A stretch of DNA of 64,000 nucleotides from Cryptomeria japonica (GCF_030272615.1 NC_081409.1:615708755-615772754), one strand, 5' to 3'. Numbered from the stretch's first letter, positions 11,322-20,890 are shown. Numbers and translations are program-made. The notes: a model not told the origin generated them from the letters alone.

Positions 11322-11699
11322 AATGTTAATGAAGTTATTCCTTCACTGGTAGAACAAAGTATCACTCCACCAGCAGGAGATTCTTCATCTAATTGAAATG
11401 AAATCCCTTGGGGGTATGGCAACAAATTGAAAACATGCTAGTTTACCCTTGGTTGACGGTAAGAAGATGAAATGCTTCTTTACCGGCAGATGAGTTAAGT
11501 TTTCACTTAACCAACAATCATTTATTATGGTAGTTGAAGGAAATGACATTATAAAGCAAGTGTTTTTCACTCTTTTTCACTCACCGAGCATTCAAACTTC
11601 CTTAGAGCACGAAAAACCCGAGTGAAGGCGTCCACAACGAGAAGTGAAGCAAAATCTATCAAGCATTCAAACCTAAAGGTAGATTAAGGTATTTATACA
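11322..11699 (+). other. Spacer between gag and ORF2 of element A
   Basis: No gene. 'catttattatggtagttgaa' at 11519 is nearly identical to a motif at 47767 in the same position of element B. A 'tttttcactctttttcactc' stretch follows, paralleled by duplicated 'cattttcacttatcaattt' in B. This could be a signal for expressing ORF2, such as an internal promoter or splice site, but nothing proves it. Confidence 0.45.
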
Positions 11700-14600
11700 A
11701 TGGCTTCCTCCTCTGCACCTGAATTCATTGCAAACCCTACTATAATTGAAGTGGTTAAATGCCCTAGGCCCGTATTTAAGATAATACCCAAAGTTGCCAA
11801 GCAGGATGATACCCTAGGAGCATTTTCTAAAATTCCCAAAGGAGTTGCTTATGCTGAAGACCCTAGGATATACATACATTGTCATATTGAGGAACTTGGT
11901 GCTGATGAGATAATGAAAATGTATAGGACTGTAATTTGTGATGAAAATGGTAATGTGAAACCGAAACACAAGATATTTGAAACCCTAGGTTTTGTGGAGA
12001 TACTTAGCATTCCTAATTTTCCCAAGGAAGTTATAAGAATTGTACTTATTAGAGTTCATGAGGAGTTCTTTTGGCTAGATTTCATCCATAAGATTACAAA
12101 AGAAGCAGTTAGGGCAATGACTGGCTTACCTTCCACCAGTAGTAGACTAGAAAAAGGAAAGAAGGTCTCTAATGACACTGTGATGACCCTAACTGGTGCA
12201 ACCCATGATAGCAGATCCTTGAGAGTAAATGATATTAATGTAAGATTCATTAGCATGATTCTAGGATACAAGACTACACATTCCAACATATTAAACTCTG
12301 TTTCTAGTTTATGTATCAAGAGTGATTATGACTTGGTGAATAGTAATGCAAAGATTGACATATGTGAATGGTTAAAAGATGAATTGATTGATAATCTGAA
12401 GAAAATCAAAGGAGAAAAGAAAGGTACTTTCAGATTTGGTAACTTACTTGTATGTCTATTGCTATACATCACTAAAGAAGTTCCCGGTATAGGTAGAAAA
12501 GAATTTGGTTTTGACATACCGGTAGGAAAACAACTTTTGGATATCTTTAACAACATGGGAGATGATAGGGAAAAGAACATAATTGAAAACTTTCAGGCAC
12601 TTAAGGCTAGAATGAAGATTAGGGAAAGACTATCTCAATCCATAGTTGACAAATACCAAAAGGAAATATACTTTGTTATAAAGAAGGATGAAACATGGAT
12701 GGAGGTAGTGGTTCCAAGAAAAATCTGGGTAACTGAGATGGGTTATGAGGCAGATGAGAACATAATAGAAACATATGCTAAATCCCTCCTTGAAGCCCCT
12801 AGAGAACCAACAAAAGAAGTATTTGGAAATGCAAAAACTATTGAAAGCAAAGTTCAATCACAGAAATGAATAAAGAAAACATAACAAACAATTAGAAAAG
12901 AAACAAGACAGACAAAAGAAATTAAGGAAAATATACTGAATATGACTGGTATCAAGGAGAGTGACTTAGAAGGATTACAACCGGAAACACATCTTTCACT
13001 GGTTGGTACCTCCTCTGACAGTGAAATACCGACAGAGTTTCAAAGAGTGGAAAGGAAAAGGAAACCTTCACCGGTACCTGCTCCTACACCCAAGAGAACA
13101 AGAAGGAAACAATAGGTTGTAAGGCCTCTGGTAAAGAAAATAACACCAAGGAAGAAGAAGGAAAAACAAGTTATCCCTCCACTTGACAATCTTTTGATTG
13201 AAATTATTGAGGATGGAAACTTGTCAAATGTTAGCAAGTTGTATAACACTTTCACTAATGAAGAAAAGGAAAGCATAGAAAACAATGTTATTCTACACTT
13301 AGATATTTACAAGAAATTTTTGATAGAAGTTGTTGATGATCTACCAAGTGACTTGTACATAAGATTTGATGCAAAAAGGTTAGAAATTGTGGAACTGGAC
13401 AAGAAGATAAAGGTAGAAAAATTACTTGCAGTTCACCCAGTAAAATCAGCAGAAGAAATTGATGAACTGATAAGTGAGGCAAACCGGACAATATTTTCCA
13501 CTAGTCACCAACATGTAGCTTTAATGGCTGGTAGAGTGAATGAGATCACTGAAGAAACAACAGACAAATGGGATATTTTATTTGTGGAAAAGGAAAAGCA
13601 AGAAGAACTTAAATGACCAAATACTTTCAGAGTTTATCAAAAGGAAAAGGATAAAGGTAAAGGAAAGGTAGGTGGTCCTCCGAGCATAAAAGTAACAGAT
13701 AACTTGCCCCCACCTCCTTCTAATACTCCACCGATTGAAACTGTTGATACACCACTGGTAACAGATAATGTTGAGAGTATTGACACAATGCATGAAGACA
13801 CCAATCCTGATTCAGAGTTATTATTTACAATGAATATTGACACACATGAAGTAAACATTGTGGTTGATAAGGAAACCACTGAGAAGAAAGATGTGGCAAC
13901 TGAGCCACAGGCTGAGGATATTGCTGTAGAAACACATGTTGAGGATACAGTTGGAAATGTTGAGATTAGGATTGAAACACACACTGAACAATCAACTGAT
14001 CCCCTGGATACTGGAAAGACAGATAGCATTGATGTACACATTGAAAAACCTACTGAGTTAGAGCAACTGACTGATAACACAGAGAAATCTGTTGAGATAC
14101 AGGTAGAAGACAGTTCAAAGGTACATACAGAGATACCAGTAGATAATACTGAGACACAATCAGAGAAACCGACAATGGAAAGCACAGGGAAACTCACAGA
14201 GGTACCTTCTGAGAAACATGAAGAGAAAAAGGTTGAGACAGAGACAGTGCCACCGACAACAGCTAAGAAACCCAAACCTTTGCTAGTTGAGATGCAGACA
14301 CAGACTGACCTACCAGAGGTCAACTCAAGCAAAGAGGTTACTCACACCGGCAGATTGCAGATTGTTAAGGTAGTTGGACAATCTTCTGGTTCTTCCATGA
14401 CAAAATTTAGACCGACAAATGTAACAAAGGTATTATTGGATTCCATCAAGAAAATCACACAGTGTAATGCATAGGCATATAAGGATATTGATGACACAAT
14501 TCCTTTATTTAAATTTATTGCACCCAAGTACAATGTGGAAAATAAATATTCTTTGAGTCAACTAGACACATTGTCTAAGTATATCATCGACAATCTTTTG

Positions 14601-15156
14601 ACAGTTGATCAGATTAATGAGGAAACATTTAGTGAGAAAATGAACTAGGTAAAAGAAAAATTCTTTGATGAGACAATAAAGAAGTGCACGAAACATATTG
14701 ACACCCTCCTATTGGCACTAAACAAAAATTTAACAAAACTTAAGGAGTTGTACAGAGACACATGTAAGACAAATATTTTGACGTCAAATATAGACAAGGA
14801 GATCAACACAGTACAGACAGAAATAAATGATATAGCTAACAATCTCATCGGTTCATCTGAACCCATATCGATAATAGAGCAGGAGATAGAAGGTTTTGAG
14901 GAAACTTGAAAAATTGGAAAAGAAAAAGGAAAGAATACAATACAAGGCCAAGGAACTGAAATGTAGACTTAGTCCGAAACTTGACATCCTCATCTCTTTG
15001 AGAAAAGAGATTTCAGAGGCACTTGTTCTAGGACTTAAGACACAAAAAAAGCAAATGTGCATACTCACCAGTACCATCCAAAGGACAAAGGCAACATTAA
15101 AAGATAGTGAAAGGTTCACTAACAGCTTAAACTTTGTACTGGCAGACATATTTTAG
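11700..15156 (+). pseudogene. ORF2 of element A: large protein of unknown function
   Basis: One reading frame of about 1150 codons starts at ATG 11700 (MASSSAPEF). It is interrupted by in-frame stops at 12867 (TGA), 12882 (TAA), 13113 (TAG), 13614 (TGA), 14472 (TAG) and 14646 (TAG), and by a +1 frame change near 14900. Parts: domain 1 (11700-12866, 389 residues), basic NLS-like KRTRRKQ and KKITPRKKKEKQ (about 13090-13170), domain 2 (about 13180-13500), a threonine/glutamate-rich tail (13620-14470) and a C-terminal coiled coil (to 15156). Domains 1 and 2 and the coil all recur in the same order in element B. No catalytic motif of protease, integrase, RT or RNase H is seen. Domain 1 weakly recalls plant transposon-associated proteins of unknown role, but I cannot name the family. 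Confidence 0.7.
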
Positions 15157-15419
15157 ACTGTAACCCGTCGGTTACAGGGATCCAGCTGAGAACTACACTT
15201 AGTTGACATTTTTGACAACCTTTGTCATTGATGTCAAAGGGGGAGTAGTGGAGATGAGATAAATAATGGACAGAAGAGATCATCTACTCTGGGGGAGCAC
15301 ACAATTTTGGATCACATAGTTTTGGTAAGACAGTTTTGGTAATATGTTTGGACAACACATTTTGGATACATTTTTGGATTTTTCTCATGAGTGTTGCCAT
15401 CAATGCCAAAGGGGGAGAT
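15157..15419 (+). other. 3' non-coding end and polypurine tracts of element A
   Basis: Contains two purine tracts. AAAGGGGGAG at 15236-15245 is preceded by 'gtcattgatgtc'. AAAGGGGGAGAT at 15408-15419 is preceded by 'ttgccatcaatgcc' and lies directly before the 3' LTR. The second is the true 3' tract by position. The first looks like an upstream duplicate, present also in B, A' and G. Confidence 0.8.
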
Positions 15420-16192
15420 TGTTGGAAAAAACACACTTCAATGAGAAATTGTAGGTGATTGAAGGTATTGTCATTGATGGAAACCTTGCAATCCTATGGC
15501 ACTGACACCAGCAGACTCTACATCGGCAGATAGTTTACCGACAATGACAAAGATGATTAACGGCACCCCAGCCGACAAGATTTTGTTTATTACATTTTGT
15601 ATTTAATTGTAATATCTTTTTGTAAGCCGACAAGGCGAATTGTAATAGGATTCATATATAAGTATGAGATCTTGTAGATCATTTAAGATGCGAACATGGT
15701 TAAATTATTGTAGAAGTAATATGCGAATATAAAGGCAGATTTTGGAGTAAGGTTTATGGTTATTGTATGAGCTTAAACCGGTACTGAACCTGGCATAGCA
15801 GATGCTGAACCAAAGTAGTACATTATATTGGATTTGCATAATCCATTTTGTAAGTCAGTGAGACTTCCTTTTGTAATTAAGTAGTGAGCTTTAGGCAGTT
15901 GGCCTTCCTGCATGTGCAGGCCCCTATTGTAAGTAATATTCATTTATTGGCCAGTAAGTGAATATTGTGGGTCACAAATCCCACCGAGGTTTTTCCTACA
16001 CCGGGTTTCCTTGTTAGAATATTGTGTTATGGTGTGATTTCTATGTTGTGCTTATTGTTCTTATTTATTGCATTAATTCTGGTTTACCGGTACACTGTTT
16101 TGGAATGCAATTTGTTTAATAAGATCAGAAAATCTGTAAACCGGTTAGATACTGATTCACCCCCCCTCTCAATATCTTTGGGAATCCTAATA
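15420..16192 (+). repeat. 3' LTR of element A
   Basis: 773 bp, TGTTGGAAAAAAC to ATCCTAATA; the terminal CA has mutated to TA. It aligns end to end with 9443-10215 without net length change. Many differences are C/T or G/A, several at CCGG sites, as expected from methylation decay. Confidence 0.9.
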
Positions 16193-16208
16193 GAGCCAAG
16201 TGCCAACA

Positions 16209-16262
16209 TGACATTGGTAGAGGTTCCCAAGTCGACCATACATTTATGAACAACAATCTATT
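16209..16262 (-). pseudogene. Retropepsin active-site fragment of host element H (right part)
   Basis: The minus strand reads VVHKCMVDLGTSTNV. The DLGTS stretch matches the D-S/T-G active-site region of retrotransposon aspartic proteases. Removing A' joins it in frame to PLEVINKFELK at 7475. This gives a continuous protease segment and independently supports the A' insertion model. Confidence 0.55.
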
Positions 16263-16865
16263 GATCAACAATGACATAATAAATGGTTCAATTTTTGATG
16301 GATTTTTTCTATAGTTATTTTTTGGAAAATTTTAGGGTACAAATAATTTTTATTATAGGTTGAGAAACCATTAATTGACTTTCATTTGTACTTAAAATGT
16401 TAGGTCCTTGCATAGTTTTCTCATTTAGCATTTAACTTCGACTAATAAATAATCATGGTTTGTGCCTCTACTCAATAACTCTTATAGCCTTTTCTATTAG
16501 AATTTGTAGTTTAATTTACATGAATACCTCGACCATGTCAAATATGTTGTATTTGATAGTGGAAAATTTAAAGGGATAAATTTATTTATTTTATATTGAA
16601 AATGACATATAAACATGAAAAAATAAATTTTATTTATATTATTAATTTTTTAGATTAAAAATAACTTATATATACATGAAATATAACATTTAAGTATATC
16701 TCATGACTTATAATTTAAGTTATATTTCATATATATATTGGTAGGATGTTTGAGAGTGGTTTCAAATCTCTAGGAGTTATAATGAAAATTCTAAATTTTA
16801 GAAGATCTTATAAATTTTCAGACACTCAAATTTAAGTAATCAGGAGGCTCCTATTAGCATTTTAT
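16263..16865. other. AT-rich non-coding stretch
   Basis: No gene. It contains 'aacttatatatacatgaaatataac' and its near complement 'ttatatttcatatatata' (16665-16740), a likely imperfect hairpin. Probably decayed element H sequence. Confidence 0.4.
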
Positions 16866-17123
16866 TTCTCTCTCTATATCACTCTCTTTATCTCCCTCAA
16901 GATCTATACCTATCTCTCTCCACGTTACTCTTCCTCTATCCTCTCTCTACCTCCCTCTATCTCACCCTCTTCTCTCTCTCTCTCTCTCTCAAAATCTAGA
17001 TCTATCTCCCTACTTCTCTCTCACATCCTTAACTCTCTACTCTTTGTCTCCTCTCTCTATACACCTCCCCTCACTGCCCCCTCTCTCTATCCTTACATAC
17101 CTATATTTCTCCACATCTCTCTC

Positions 17124-17183
<60 letters not shown>

Positions 17184-17213
17184 CACCCTCTTCTCTCCAC
17201 TTCTTTCCATATT

Positions 17214-17249
<36 letters not shown>

Positions 17250-17355
17250 TCTACATCTTGATCCCTCCCTCTTCCCATCTCTCCCACTCTCTAATTATAC
17301 ATTTCTCTCTACTTCTTCTCTCTTCTCTCCCTCTCTCTATCCATCTATCTCTCCA
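16866..17355. repeat. CT-rich microsatellite block
   Basis: Dominated by (CT)n, with long pure runs around 17118-17180 and 17219-17244 mixed with 'ctctctatc' and 'ccctctctctat' units. Long open frames on both strands are low-complexity artefacts. It is complementary in style to the GA-rich block that follows. Confidence 0.9.
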
Positions 17356-17394
17356 CCCACTCCATCTTTATAAAATTATAGGAGGGAGGAAGAG

Positions 17395-17849
17395 GTGGGT
17401 AGAGTATGTGAGAGGGGAGATAAAGAGAGTGATTGGGGACATAGATGGATAGAAAGAGAGGGATAGGGGAGATATGAATAATTAGAGAGAGACATGGATA
17501 GGTAGAGTGGGGGAGAATGGGAGGGGTGAAGAGGTAGGTAGGGAGTGAAGGGAGTTGTTTAGAGAGAGAGAGATGAAGAGTAGAGAGTGAGATAAAGAGG
17601 TAGAGAGGGGATAGAGGGGTAGGTAGAGAGAGTGATAGGGAGATAAAGAGGTAGAGAGGGAATAGAGGGGAGATAAAAGTAAAGAGGGAGGGAGGGGTAG
17701 GTAGAGAGAATGAGAGGGATATAAAGAGAGTGATTGGAGTGTGTGAGAGGGAGAAATAAACATAGGGTAGAAGAGAGATGTATGTAGAGAGAGATAAAGA
17801 TGTATATGTATAGAAATAGAGATATGTAGGGAGTGAGTGAAGGTGTGTA
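17395..17849. repeat. GA-rich minisatellite, left part
   Basis: Irregular units such as 'gagataaagaggtagagagg' and 'gtgtgtgagagggag'. The same repeat resumes at 53402 and 60147, beyond the copia elements C and G. All three pieces are therefore one host repeat into which those elements inserted. Confidence 0.8.
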
Positions 17850-18821
17850 TTCTGGATATTGCTACTGCTAGGACATGCTGTTGTCATTGATGTCAACATA
17901 TTCCTATGTTTTGGTATTGTAGAGAGCTGTTTGATGATCCAATGATTGCATTGAGTTGATTTGGTTGGTTTATCTGATTGGGATGCTGAATCAACTAGAG
18001 ATACCTCATTCTTTATTGATTCCATGATGCTATGTGGTGATTTAGTTGAGTTGTGGATTCCGGTATGAAGACTATTCTTTCTGTTTAGTGATTGGCAGAG
18101 TCTGGTATTTGATCCGTTGTGCTCTGATATGATCATATCTTTAGTTGCGGATTTGGGATAGTATTTGGCATGTTCATGTGTATCTTCATGTCAGATGGTT
18201 CATGATTTGGTGCTTTGTAAGTTATCTTTCTAATCCGAATTGCTGTCGATAAGTGTTCTTGAGTGTTAGCATGTTGATCGATGAAGATCTGATTAGGTGG
18301 TGTTGGTGCAACTATTGCTGATGGTTCTAACATTCTTTTTGGTGTACCTGATCATGTCCTATTTGTTTTGGTGGTCTGTATTGATCATTATGCATGTTCT
18401 TGAAGATCTTATGGGTTCGGTGATATTCTTCGTGTTATGTGGTATTTTTAGTGGTGTAACATGTTGCGGTTGATGTTGGCGAGATTTCTAGTGGAGTTGC
18501 GTGTTCGAGGATTCGATTTAGGTCCATGCTATGTCATATATGGCATTGTATTTTTCTGATGGTATATTTGTGTATCGTGTGATGTAATTTTGTAATTAAG
18601 GGTTGAGGGTTTGGCCGACCTTGTAGACAAGGTTGGTGAATTGTATAAGTAGGTGTTATATTCATGTAATTTGGGTGTCGATGTTGTGTCTATATTATTA
18701 GAGAGTGGTGTATGTGTGCATAAGAGAGTTTATCTTTCAACATGATGCATTGAGTAGAGATTGTTGTAGGGTACAAAAATGAGCTTAATCGGACTGTCAT
18801 CAGGCATTAGCAGATGCTATT
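17850..18821 (+). repeat. 5' LTR of copia C, truncated by gypsy D
   Basis: Aligns with 44268-45058 plus 52843-53010, starting at 'ggatattgctactgct' against 'ggatattactgctgct'. It stops at 'agatgctat', where gypsy D begins. The start base has drifted from TGTTGG to TTCTGG. Confidence 0.8.
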
Positions 18822-19975
18822 TGTATACAGTGAAAATGGATAACAACAATGTTGAAAGGCTAAATAGATTCAACCACAAAACCCTAGCCTAACAACAACA
18901 AAGATCCACCATAACATATAAAGATTACCTAAGATAATGCAAATCAAATGAAATCACAAAGATTATACCATCACATGTCCAATAGGGTTTGAATCTCCAT
19001 TCTTCCTATCTGCATTGATCTTGCTTGATATATTTGCTCTCAGATTTTATGTGCACAAGAGCTCAACAAAGAATGGAAATATGGTTGCAAGTAGGATCAC
19101 ATATGAAAAGTGCAAAGCGTAGTGTAGTCAATTGATCAAGTAGTCAGGGTTTGATAATGAAGGAAGCATCTCCTTATATAAAAGACACTATAAGAAATGG
19201 AGGGATAAGATTGAGAGGTGTAAAAAGAGGTCGGCTATGATTAGAGGGTAGGTAAAAGAAATAATAAAATAATGAGAGGGGTAGGTAGTGTATGAATTAA
19301 GAGATGAATGACATGTGTCATGGGAGAAAATGATAATGAATTAATTAAATAAATAAAGATTTATTTAATTAATAGAAGAAGTGGGATCAATTAAATAAAT
19401 AAAAGTATTTATTTAATTTAGGAAAAGGGATAATTTAAATAAATAAATTTATTTATTTAAATGAGAAATAAGGCTAGAAGAGGATAAATGAATTAATTAA
19501 ATAAATAAAGATTTATTTAATTAATAGAAGAATTAGGCTAAAGTAATTAAATAAATAAAGATATTTATTTAATTAGACATGACAATTTTAGGTGTCTACA
19601 TTTTGCCCCTCTTTGAGACAATGCGGCTTGTCGCGTTGTTTCAAAGAAGATTAGATAAACTGATATGAAGTTGCCCCAATATGGGAATGATATGCCCCCT
19701 AGAGAGATTAGATGAATATGTCTGAAAAGATCACAGACAATCTCTCGATAAGAAAGAAAGGCTAGAAATGACTGACCAGATAGGATAGAGTGACAGAGTC
19801 ACAGGATAATGAAGACTGACTCGGGAAATGAGGGCTAGGGCTAGGGCTAGGGCTAGGGCAGTCTATAAAATAGACCACGAGGGGAATACATCCTCATTGT
19901 CATCCACACATCCAAGGGATCAGAGTACAAAGAGCAAATAGAGAAGCAACAGTAAGCAATGATGGCATTGGTGCA
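18822..19975 (-). repeat. 3' LTR of gypsy D
   Basis: 1154 bp. On the minus strand it runs TGCACCAATGCC to CTGTATACA. It contains a sense TATA box (TATATAAGGA, minus strand, 19173-19182) and an antisense one (TCTATAAAATA, plus strand, 19862-19872). It also has a run of AT-rich hairpins (19330-19580) and an AGGGCT hexamer repeated about four times (19828-19857), against one copy in the other LTR. Confidence 0.85.
19862..19872 (+). promoter_or_regulatory. Antisense TATA box in gypsy D 3' LTR
   Basis: TCTATAAAATA, set in the near-perfect palindrome GTCTATAAAATAGAC (19861-19875). It points into the element's internal region, 87 bases before an ATG at 19959. It fits a promoter for the antisense PMD gene. 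The same box exists at 35008-35018 in the other LTR, where it points outward. Confidence 0.55.
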
Positions 19976-20142
19976 TAAATTTGATCGCGTTCACCGATTT
20001 CAGAGGCCAGCCGACGCAGGAGAGCTGGTGAGTACCACAGAACCTCCTTGTACTTTGTCACATTAATTGTTGTCATAAATGCATGCTAGGTAGTGCAATA
20101 AATGTGCTTTAGGATAATGTCAAAAAATGTCAAAAATGTGTA

Positions 20143-20350
20143 GGCGCGTTTGCGTTGGTGCCAGGCACGTCTATGCTGGGAAAAGCGTCTGTGTCAAATG
20201 TGAATGCATCTATGTTGTGCAGACATGTTTGTGAAATGTGGGCACGTCTGTGCAGGACAGGCGCGTCTGTGCAGAGCATAGGCACATCTATGTAATTCAG
20301 GCACATCTATGTAGTCTGTAAGTGCGTTTATGTCATGAAGGCACGTTTGT
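20143..20350. repeat. Interspersed GCGTCTGTG-type repeats
   Basis: About ten degenerate copies of 'ggcacgtctatg' or 'gcgcgtctgtg', spaced 15-30 bases. They are the reverse complement of the CACAGACGCG-type copies at 32224-32435 and 33655-33895. They lie in the predicted intron of the antisense gene. Confidence 0.7.
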
Positions 20351-20459
20351 GTCTTCAAGGTCAAATCGGCAGTTCTGTGATAAACATATGCTATCAATTG
20401 GATAAGATGCTGAGGGGATACACTCAAGTAGGTCCTCTAGGCAAGGCTAGGATAGATCG

Positions 20460-20890
20460 AGGCACTTTGTGATGAACAATGAGTACCGAGACATAGTACT
20501 TTGTGATGAACATGGAGTACCAATAGGAGCAGCACTTTGTGATGAACATGGAGTGCAAATATGAGTAGCACTTTGTGATGAACAAGGAGTACAAATATGA
20601 GCAGCACTTTGTGATGAATAGGGAGTGCAAATATGAGCAACACTTTGTGATGAACAAGGAGTGCAAAACACATAGTACTTTGTGATGAACATGGAGTACC
20701 ACTAGGATAGATAGCAACACTTTATGATGAACAGGGAGTGCCACTAGGATAGATAGCAACACTTTGTGATGAACAGGGAGTGCCACTAGGATAGAAGCAA
20801 CACTTTGTGATGAATAGTGAGTGTCACTAGGATAGAGTATCATAAGCACTTAAGATAAAAAGTAACATTTTGTGATGAAAAGGGAATGCC
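20460..20890. repeat. Minisatellite, about 36-44 bp units, 11 copies
   Basis: Eleven copies of 'cactttgtgatgaacaagga', starting near 20463, 20497, 20533, 20569, 20605, 20641, 20676, 20718, 20760, 20802 and 20866, with variable spacers 'gtgccactaggatagatagc' or 'gtgcaaatatgagcag'. Open frames here on the minus strand are repeat artefacts. It sits inside the predicted PMD intron. Confidence 0.9.

Larger units (their letters stand above)
9443..16192 (+). mobile_element. Element A: complete pol-less LTR retrotransposon
   Basis: 6750 bp with two LTRs of identical length (773 bp) and the 5-bp duplication GAGCC at 9438-9442 and 16193-16197. It has a tRNA-Met-type primer-binding site and a polypurine tract. 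The internal domain has a gag-like gene and a long second ORF. I find no retropepsin, integrase, reverse transcriptase or RNase H motif anywhere in it. It is therefore non-autonomous, comparable in concept to gag-only LTR elements but with an additional large protein. The LTRs differ by many transitions, so the insertion is old. Confidence 0.9.
7481..16208 (-). mobile_element. Element A': deleted pol-less LTR retrotransposon, split by element A
   Basis: Flanked by TGACA at 7476-7480 and 16209-16213. The minus-strand 3' LTR is 7481-8421, with a polypurine tract at 8422-8435. The internal part 8422-9437 encodes the C-terminal coiled-coil part of an ORF2-type protein. At the other end only about 16 bases of the 5' LTR start remain (TGTTGGCACTTGGCTC at 16208-16193). 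The rest of the 5' LTR, the gag and most of ORF2 were deleted, and then element A inserted. Same protein family as A and B, with a different LTR. Confidence 0.7.

Noticed and set aside
13637-14332. 231-codon minus-strand ORF rich in serine, valine and cysteine
   Set aside because: It is the antisense shadow of the threonine/glutamate-rich ORF2 tail of element A. The sense frame has the conserved neighbours.
17044-17373. Plus-strand serine/leucine/proline ORF
   Set aside because: Pure CT microsatellite translation.
17345-18136. A 263-codon minus-strand ORF rich in serine and leucine
   Set aside because: It is translated GA/CT microsatellite plus copia LTR; low complexity and no domain.
19828-19857. 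Telomere-like repeat
   Set aside because: The unit is AGGGCT, not the plant TTTAGGG, and there are only about four copies inside an LTR.
20424-20849. Minus-strand ORFs with repeated FITKC or VHHKV units
   Set aside because: Three overlapping frames all stay open because of the minisatellite period. No sign of a real protein.
20463-20886. Possible CRISPR-like array because of regular repeats and spacers
   Set aside because: The spacers are themselves repetitive, the genome is clearly eukaryotic and no cas gene exists; it is a minisatellite.
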